Assembly: GCF_001436275.1 (NCBI RefSeq)
Contig: NZ_AZEH01000020.1
Span: forward strand, 186,001 to 250,000
Origin: Liquorilactobacillus oeni DSM 19972
Lineage (GTDB): Bacteria; Bacillota; Bacilli; Lactobacillales; Lactobacillaceae
Length of the DNA stretch: 64,000 nt
Direction of reading: 5' to 3'
Within the stretch, counting starts at the first letter, position 1. Each line of letters starts with the position of its first letter. A program made the position numbers and the translations under genes. The notes below the pieces were generated by a model. It did no database searches. It was not told the DNA's origin and saw only the letters and a program-made list of their open reading frames with translations. Of this stretch, positions 58,457 to 64,000 are shown piece by piece.

Positions 58457-58635
58457 GTGTGCCACTAGTCGTTAGGGCTTGGGCATTAACTGCGAATTAT
58501 TCATAGTTAGATTCGAACTATGTTCGTAGTTCGCAGTTAAGCGGAAAAGACTGGCTATCGAAACACTTTAATACACATATTGCAGCTTAAAACAAGGAGG
58601 CTGGGTCAAAAGTTAACTTTTGACTCAGCCCCTTT
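58457..58635 (+). repeat. Palindrome-terminator element, copy I (inner hairpin inverted)
   Basis: The outer arms are GTGTGCCACTAGTCGTTAG and GACTGGCTATCGAAACAC (body 58457-58566). The inner stem reads AATTATTCATAG / CTATGTTCGTAG, the reverse of the usual order, so the inner segment is flipped relative to the arms. The terminator GGAGGCTGGGTCAAAA / CTTTTGACTCAGCCCC ends at 58635 with T5. It lies between the convergent glpO and HesB-like genes. The rest of 58636-58790 holds no gene. Confidence 0.83.
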
Positions 58636-58793
58636 TTATCTTGTATTACCTTGACCAACGTGTTTCAATGGACCGCTCTTTCCCAGCAGCATTCCATTTA
58701 CATAACCCAGTTTTATCAGAATTCCATTTTTTATCGTTTCATGTGAAACTGTCTTTTGTTGCTTAAAATTAACCAACTTTATTTTGACTACAA

Positions 58794-58834
58794 AAAGAGC
58801 CACCTTCATCTAATTGGTAATGAAGAGTGGCTTT
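58794..58834 (-). terminator. Terminator of the HesB-like gene
   Basis: AAAGAGCCACCTTCAT and ATGAAGAGTGGCTTT form a stem with a few bulges. On the minus strand a T5 run follows, as expected after the leftward gene ending at 58901. Confidence 0.7.
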
Positions 58835-58900
58835 ACATTTATAACATTAAAGAATATAAACAGATAGTCAGAATATAATCAAAGTACCTAAACCTAAAAG

Positions 58901-59299
58901 CTAGCAATCATGGCTGCCTTGTGTTTGCCGTTCTTTCTTATCAGCTTGATTTTCTTCATCCGTTCCTGCATAAACCGAAACCACACCGTCAATAACACCG
59001 CCATTATCTTTCAATACAAAATTGTTATGGTCAAAATCCAAGGTTAAACCATCACCCAAGAATGGTTCTTCTATCTTGGAAATAAAGAAAGAATAATCAG
59101 TATCACTTTCAAGGGGAATCTGGTAATCAGCATCTTTTTGTTTTAATGCAATAATTTGAAACTTATCACCGATTGAGCAGGAACCTCCAACATGAGAATA
59201 CTTGTTAGACCCATCATCAGCATTAATCAATAAAATATTATTATTTTTTACGCTTTCTGCAAGTTTCTCTTTTGCAGCATCTTTAATCACAATCTTCAT
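58901..59299 (-). CDS. HesB/IscA-like iron-sulfur biosynthesis family protein
   Basis: The 132-residue protein resembles the lactobacillar branch of the HesB/IscA (PF01521) fold: KIVIKDAAKEKLAESVK at the start, ILLINADDGSNKYSHVGGSC, and ISKIEEPFLGDGLTLDFD. The usual three metal-binding cysteines are not all present; I see Cys in GGSCS and a terminal SHDC. A true iron-sulfur carrier role is therefore uncertain. AAGGAAG precedes the ATG. It is a single gene. The 309-bp spacer to ansA (59300-59608) shows no other feature that I can support. Confidence 0.75.
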   Translation of the reverse strand: MKIVIKDAAKEKLAESVKNNNILLINADDGSNKYSHVGGSCSIGDKFQIIALKQKDADYQIPLESDTDYSFFISKIEEPFLGDGLTLDFDHNNFVLKDNGGVIDGVVSVYAGTDEENQADKKERQTQGSHDC

Positions 59300-59608
59300 G
59301 TTGTATCTTCCTTTCTAAAAAGATCCGTTAAGTTAGCTTTAGTAATTCACTAACTAATTGTCTATACTGAACTTACCATAATTATTACTTTGAACAAAAT
59401 TATCTGCTTAATCTGCCAAGTTTTAGTGCTGCTTACCAAGCAGACAGCGACTCTAATGTTTCAGAGCACCCCTTAAGGTCGCTTTCAGCATTAAATTTCT
59501 AGTTCCCTTACTGCTGACGATAAAAAAATCTCTAACAGTTCTTTTCAAAACAGCAACCGCAGTTTATTATAAAGGATAGTGCAATTTTATTTTAAAGGGG
59601 GTTAAAAA

Positions 59609-60583
59609 ATGAAAACAATTCTAGCAATCCACACTGGTGGAACAATTTCGATGTCTCAAAATGAAAACGGTGAAGTCGTTCCTAACAGCGAAAATCCAAT
59701 TGCTAAAGAACAGGTAATTCTAAAGGGACAAATCAACTTGATTACAGATAATCTCTTTAACCTGCCTTCTCCCCATATTACTCCGCAAATAATGCTTAAA
59801 CTTAAGCAACGTATCTTAAAAGCAATTACACACGGGATTGACGGTGTCGTCATCACACACGGAACAGATACGCTGGAGGAAACTGCGTATTTTCTTGATC
59901 TCACGCTGCCTAATACAGTCCCAGTCGTTTTAACCGGTGCCATGCGTTCCTCAAATGAAGTCGGTTCAGACGGACTTTATAACTTTCAAAATGCAATTTC
60001 AATTGCAGCTACTCCTGAATCTTATGGAAAGGGAGTTCTAGTAGCAATGAATGATGAAATCCATACGGCCCGTTTTGTTACCAAAACGCACACTACTAAT
60101 GTAGATACCTTTAGGACTCCGACCTTTGGCCCAATCGGGATAGTTACTCAGCACAAAGCAAAGTATTTCCAAGAATTGATTCAAACTGAAGTGTGCGATA
60201 TTGATCATGTAATTGAAGGAGTATACCTCTTAAAGGCCTATGCTGGTGTGAACGGTGACCTTTTTTCTGCTTTAGATAACGAAAAAACACGTGGTCTTGT
60301 TATTGAAGGGCTTGGTGCTGGCAATGTTCCGCCTCAGGCGCTTCCTGCTATTCAAAAGTTATTAGACCGCCACATTCCGATAGTCCTAGTATCACGCTGC
60401 TACAATGGTGTTGCTCAAAAAATTTACGATTACGTTGGAGGCGGGATTCAACTTGAAAAAATGGGATTGATTTTGTGTCAGGGATTAAACGGACAAAAAG
60501 CACGTATCAAGCTGCTTGTAGCGCTTAGTAATGGTAAAAAAGGAGCACAGTTACACGAGTTTGTCAGTAATGCTATCTCATAA
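59609..60583 (+). CDS. ansA: L-asparaginase (type I)
   Basis: Hydrolyses asparagine to aspartate and ammonia. The 324-residue protein has the two threonine motifs HTGGTISM (Thr12) and THGTDTLEETAYFLDLT (Thr86-Asp87), then VVLTGAMRSSNEVGSDG and GLVIEGLGAGNVPP. No signal peptide is present, so it is the cytoplasmic low-affinity type. AAAGGGGG precedes the ATG. It is a single gene; element copy J acts as its terminator. Confidence 0.94.
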   Translation: MKTILAIHTGGTISMSQNENGEVVPNSENPIAKEQVILKGQINLITDNLFNLPSPHITPQIMLKLKQRILKAITHGIDGVVITHGTDTLEETAYFLDLTLPNTVPVVLTGAMRSSNEVGSDGLYNFQNAISIAATPESYGKGVLVAMNDEIHTARFVTKTHTTNVDTFRTPTFGPIGIVTQHKAKYFQELIQTEVCDIDHVIEGVYLLKAYAGVNGDLFSALDNEKTRGLVIEGLGAGNVPPQALPAIQKLLDRHIPIVLVSRCYNGVAQKIYDYVGGGIQLEKMGLILCQGLNGQKARIKLLVALSNGKKGAQLHEFVSNAIS

Positions 60584-60619
60584 TTCAATGTTATACATTT
60601 TTTATCCGCAACACAAAAT

Positions 60620-60735
60620 GACTGGGCCAAAAGTTATGTTTTGGCTCAGCTTTTTTGTGCTCTCTTGCAGTTTCCATATTAACGTGTTTCAATAATCAGC
60701 TTTTTCTGCTTAAAACCTAACTACTATTGGCACAC
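60620..60735 (-). repeat. Palindrome-terminator element, copy J (inner hairpin deleted)
   Basis: Read on the minus strand, arms GTGTGCCAATAGTAG and GATTATTGAAACAC (60684-60735) flank only a short core. The inner hairpin of about 60 bp is missing. The terminator GACTGGGCCAAAA / TTTTGGCTCAG (60620-60650) is followed by T6 on the plus strand and so serves ansA. It lies between convergent ansA and the baeRF gene. A separate hairpin, AATAGTGTATC / GATACACTATT, is at 60775-60803. Confidence 0.78.
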
Positions 60736-60847
60736 TCTTCCTCAAAATGTTTTTTATCTCGGAAGAACCCATCTAATAGTGTATCGTAGTATAAGATACA
60801 CTATTTTTACCCTTTTAGTTTATTTGTTGCAGACTCAAAAACTATAC

Positions 60848-61888
60848 TCAATGTGCTACTGCACTTATCAGCGGCATCTGAGGCTGTTCACTCACAATAG
60901 AAACAGCTGTTTTTTGAAGCAATGCCTGTTTAATCAAATGGTTGATCTTTGGATATAACTCAGGTTCTTTTTTATCAATCTCAGAACGTGATGCAACAAA
61001 TAAGTAACGAATATCACGTGAATTCAGCATGTTTTGAATATTGGTAAAGTCAGTGAATAAATTATCTTTGTAATTTTTAGTTACTGCCGCAGCAGAATAT
61101 TCTTTATTGTAAACTTCAAGTTTTTTATTTACTAAATTAGAAATTTCTGCGAGCGATAACTTTTGTGCTGATTGGCTGATTTTAACAGCAGAAATGGATA
61201 AGCGTTCGTTAAGCCTTTGAAAGAGATTAATATTTTGTGGCAGCCCCATCAAAATAAAAAAGTTTTCATTTAAAGAAGTTTTGTTAGCTAAAAAATCGAT
61301 AAGGTAGCGATAATACCTTTCCTGATCAATTTGTTTTTCCTGACTGACTTCACCATGTCCATGATAAAGCGTCTCGCCGCCTCTCGCTTTAAAATTCAAC
61401 TCACCTTTGCTAATCTCACTTCCAAGCGCGTCTTGCAAGGCAACCGGATAATCCTTAATCTGCAACGCGCTTACCCTTTTATTCTGTAGACGAAATAACT
61501 TGCTGCTGTCGCGATTCAGTTCAATTAAAGTATAATCATGGTTAGGCGATTCGCTTAACAATAATAAGAAGTCAACCCCATTCCCTATTCGATAATCAGT
61601 TTTATCAATACTAGTACGCGTGACATAGTAGATTTTTGCAGCATCATGATCCGTGATCATTGTCACGCCCGCATATGGCAGTTGCTGCCGAATCAAATCA
61701 TTCACCTCAGTAATAAAAGGCTCGACTTTTGATCCCAAACTGCTTTTGATTTCTCTGAGAATGTTTTTAACTCGTAGTTGTTCAGCCTCATCATAAGACA
61801 GCTTGCTTAAGTTCAAGTTCAAAGTAATCATTGGCTTAGTTACATCAGGTAATTTTACTAACTCGGAAATAGTTGTTTTAATTGCCAT
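60848..61888 (-). CDS. baeRF family protein (bacterial release-factor-1-like domain)
   Basis: The 346-residue protein resembles the bacterial archaeo-eukaryotic release-factor (baeRF) group: VTKPMITLNLNLSKLSYDEA, DFLLLLSESPNHDYTLIELN, a charged GETLYHGHGEVSQEKQID loop, and YRYLIDFLANKTSL. Such proteins are proposed to act at ribosomes or in RNA metabolism, but function is not established. AAAGGAG lies before ATG 61888; a frame nine codons longer has no ribosome site. It is a single gene of its own. Confidence 0.75.
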   Translation of the reverse strand: MAIKTTISELVKLPDVTKPMITLNLNLSKLSYDEAEQLRVKNILREIKSSLGSKVEPFITEVNDLIRQQLPYAGVTMITDHDAAKIYYVTRTSIDKTDYRIGNGVDFLLLLSESPNHDYTLIELNRDSSKLFRLQNKRVSALQIKDYPVALQDALGSEISKGELNFKARGGETLYHGHGEVSQEKQIDQERYYRYLIDFLANKTSLNENFFILMGLPQNINLFQRLNERLSISAVKISQSAQKLSLAEISNLVNKKLEVYNKEYSAAAVTKNYKDNLFTDFTNIQNMLNSRDIRYLFVASRSEIDKKEPELYPKINHLIKQALLQKTAVSIVSEQPQMPLISAVAH

Positions 61889-62033
61889 TGTAAACACTCC
61901 TTTTAATCTGAACACTCAAACGTAGCTTCCATTTACAGTATAGCAAACTAAGCTGGCTAAATGACAAGAAAGTGCCTTGTAAAGTTAACAAGACAATATC
62001 CTATTAAAAACAACACAATTCTTTTCCCATTTC

Positions 62034-63167
62034 TTATACATCAAATTTTCTAAGATATTGCGATAACAACGCCAGCCCCTTCTTCAAGATCTCCTTATCA
62101 CAGCAATAACCCAAACGAGCGTGTTGCGGTATTCCAAAAACAGTTCCCGGAACTAACAGTACTCCGGTATTCTTTAGTAGAGAAACACAAAATGAATAAT
62201 CATCTTCAGGAATGATTAATTTAATAAATGATGTTGAAACATAGTGGGGTAAAACCAAGTCAACCCGTGGCTCTTTTACTACCCATTTTTTGACGGTTTC
62301 CAGGTTTTCGGACACAATTTTTTGGTTGCGCTGAATGATTTTTTCTTTGTTTGTCAACGCCAGCTCAGCTAATTCATTATCTAATACTCCGCTGCTGATC
62401 AGAGTATAATCTCTGTATTTGCGCATTAACTCAATAACTTCACTGTTACGTGAAGCAATCCAACCAATTCTAAGACCAGGAAGTGAATAAGTTTTTGATA
62501 GGGAGTTGGTAGCAATCCCATTTTCATAGACATCTGCAATCGAAACAAACTCTTCACCAGCCAGTAATGGGGCATAAACTTCGTCAACAAGAACATAAGC
62601 ACCAACCTTACGCGCAATCGCAGCAATACGCGTGAGCTTTTCTTGACTGAGCAGTGTCCCTGTAGGATTATTGGCATTGTTTAAACAGATCATCTTAGTG
62701 GCTGGGGTAACAGCTGCCGCCAGTTTATCTACCTCAAGCTGCCAATCAGAATTTTCTTCCAAATAAACAAAGTCCACTTGTACCCCAAAAGAACGCGGAA
62801 TGTCGTAAAGCTGCTGATAAGTGGGAAACATCGTAACAACATGGTCCCCAGGGTTCAACAAAGCATACATCGCTAGAAAATTAGCTCCAGTTGCGCCATT
62901 GGTTTGCAAAACATTGTCAGCAGAAATTTTTTGATACAATTTAGCAACAAGGCTTTTAAAATTTGGGGAACCTTCAATCCAGCCGTAGTCTAAAGCTTTG
63001 TGAGCGTGCTTTTCCAAAAAGACTGTTATGTTTGTATCCGTTAAAACAGCCAATTCTTTCAGCGTCAAAGCAGCAATCGAACTTTGTGAGATGTCATAAC
63101 GAGCCTTTTTTTCCCAAGTGTTAAGCCATTCTTCAACACCGAACTTTGCTATTTCAATAATTATCAC
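62034..63167 (-). CDS. Class I/II PLP-dependent aminotransferase
   Basis: A fold-type I aminotransferase: QTNGATGANFLAMYALLNPG, ICLNNANNPTGTLLSQEKL, VLVDEVYAPLL and TNSLSKTYSLPGLRIGW with the PLP lysine. It resembles lactobacillar aspartate- or aromatic-type aminotransferases. The frame is open to 63221, overlapping the previous gene. The family start aligns near residues 19-22, where GTG 63167 lies inside a GGGGTGAT stretch that itself looks like a ribosome site; an AUU start 9 bp further is possible. It follows another aminotransferase gene by about 40 bp, probably in one transcript. Substrate uncertain. Confidence 0.85.
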   Translation of the reverse strand: MIIIEIAKFGVEEWLNTWEKKARYDISQSSIAALTLKELAVLTDTNITVFLEKHAHKALDYGWIEGSPNFKSLVAKLYQKISADNVLQTNGATGANFLAMYALLNPGDHVVTMFPTYQQLYDIPRSFGVQVDFVYLEENSDWQLEVDKLAAAVTPATKMICLNNANNPTGTLLSQEKLTRIAAIARKVGAYVLVDEVYAPLLAGEEFVSIADVYENGIATNSLSKTYSLPGLRIGWIASRNSEVIELMRKYRDYTLISSGVLDNELAELALTNKEKIIQRNQKIVSENLETVKKWVVKEPRVDLVLPHYVSTSFIKLIIPEDDYSFCVSLLKNTGVLLVPGTVFGIPQHARLGYCCDKEILKKGLALLSQYLRKFDV

Positions 63168-63207
63168 CCCATCTTTAAAGTCTTCACCTGTTTTGGGGGT
63201 ACCAAAG

Positions 63208-64000
63208 TTATTGTTCCTCAACCTTAACCCGCAATAACTTCTTGAGTTCTGTTATTAATCGTGCATTCTCAGTTTCTTTACCAACTGTGATCCGAACGTG
63301 ATGCGGATAACCCCATGCATCGCACTCACGAATAATTACGCCGTGTGACATCAATTCTGCGCAAGTTTCACTAGAAGACAAATTGTTTGGCAATTTTGCA
63401 AAAATGAAGTTTGACTGGGATGAAGTCACTTCAAACCCTAGCTGGATCAGCTTATCTGAAAGCTGCTTTTTTTCTTTCAACAGTTTTTGCTTGATCTCAC
63501 CAGCTTCTTCTTGATCCAGCAACAAAGATGCACGTGCTGCAAAAAGGCCAACACGATTAACACAAAACGGTTCAGTAATTGTATCGTATGCTGAAATAAC
63601 TTTTGAGCGAGCTAGGATATAGCCAACACGTGCTCCAGCAAGCCCATAATATTTAGAAAATGTCCGAATGATCACTAATTTTTTCTGGTCTAGTTTTTCT
63701 GTCAAGTGTGCCCTTTGGCCTGCTTGAATAAAGTCTGCATAAGCCTCATCCACAACTACCCACACTTTATCACCCACTTCATCAATAAAGCGTTCGATTT
63801 CTTGGGGTGCGTTGATCGCTCCAGTTGGATTATTAGGATTGCACAGCCAGATCATTTTCGTTTTGGGAGTAATTGCAGCTTTAAAAGCAGCAAAATCATA
63901 GGTAAAATCAGCTTTAACAGGCACGGCTTTGACTTTTGCTCCCATCAAAAGCGAAACTTCACGATAAAGACGATAAGTTGGTTTAGCAATTAGGACTTCG
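63208..64000 (-). CDS. Histidinol-phosphate aminotransferase-like PLP enzyme, 5' end missing
   Basis: The frame is open to the right window edge, so about 80-90 N-terminal residues are missing. The visible part has EVLIAKPTYRLYREVSLLMG, IWLCNPNNPTGAINAPQEIE, VVVDEAYADFI and IIRTFSKYYGLAGARVGYIL with the PLP lysine, and ends LRVKVEEQ. This is HisC-type sequence; without histidine genes nearby it may act on aromatic amino acids as well. Its stop codon lies about 40 bp before the GTG start of the next aminotransferase. Confidence 0.88.
   Translation of the reverse strand, partial: EVLIAKPTYRLYREVSLLMGAKVKAVPVKADFTYDFAAFKAAITPKTKMIWLCNPNNPTGAINAPQEIERFIDEVGDKVWVVVDEAYADFIQAGQRAHLTEKLDQKKLVIIRTFSKYYGLAGARVGYILARSKVISAYDTITEPFCVNRVGLFAARASLLLDQEEAGEIKQKLLKEKKQLSDKLIQLGFEVTSSQSNFIFAKLPNNLSSSETCAELMSHGVIIRECDAWGYPHHVRITVGKETENARLITELKKLLRVKVEEQ

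Overview
The window is low-GC Gram-positive DNA from the order Lactobacillales, most likely a member of the Lactobacillaceae. Supporting signs are strong AGGAGG-type ribosome sites, frequent TTG/GTG starts, Met-type T-boxes on methionine genes, a nucleoside 2-deoxyribosyltransferase beside a deoxynucleoside kinase, L-2-hydroxyisocaproate dehydrogenase, and a GlpO-type glycerophosphate oxidase. I do not claim a species. I see no rRNA or tRNA gene, CRISPR array, prophage or intact insertion sequence.

Layout. 0-5 kb: DUF711/ACT pair, DHA2 efflux pump, QueH, SGNH hydrolase. 5-11 kb: pyruvate dehydrogenase operon pdhA-pdhB-pdhC-pdhD ending in a lipoate ligase. 11-15 kb: small membrane protein and the tRNA-modification pair mnmE-mnmG. 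15.5-19 kb: a leader peptide rich in Val/Leu/Ile with tandem terminators, then branched-chain aminotransferase, a PfoR-like EIIC membrane protein and an L-HicDH. This looks like an attenuated route from branched-chain amino acids to 2-hydroxy acids. 19-26.4 kb: a small membrane-linked XRE regulator and a seven-gene 5-oxoproline operon (pxpB, pxpC, BCCP, biotin carboxylase, DUF1445, pxpA, NRAMP-like carrier). 26.8-32 kb: universal stress protein, CPBP protease, deoxynucleoside kinase, Ndt, GlcNAc-type PTS EIICBA. 32-41 kb: a lipoprotein, an unusual MetQ and a methionine region (metY, metA, metE-metF) under three T-boxes. 41-54 kb: envelope glycan genes (YfhO, Gtf3-like, PTPS-related membrane protein, GT14, Ugd, two GT2 enzymes) with a 940-bp decayed stretch, then an S66 peptidase. 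55-64 kb: glpK-glpO with a cre-like site, a HesB-like protein, asparaginase, a baeRF protein and two aminotransferases, the last cut by the window edge.

The most unusual feature is not a gene. At least ten intergenic loci carry copies of one element: an imperfect long palindrome of about 110 bp (ends GTGTgcCAATAGTC / GACTATTGaaACAC), a short AT-rich linker, and a near-perfect palindromic GC-rich terminator centred on AAAAGTTAACTTTT. Every copy sits next to a gene 3' end and none lies between divergent genes. Stem sequences differ between copies while pairing is largely kept, and some copies are deletion or inversion derivatives. This reads as a mobile or amplified palindrome-terminator family that supplies bidirectional terminators.

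Coordinates use the start codon I judge best supported by ribosome-site spacing. Uncertain starts are noted in the entries.
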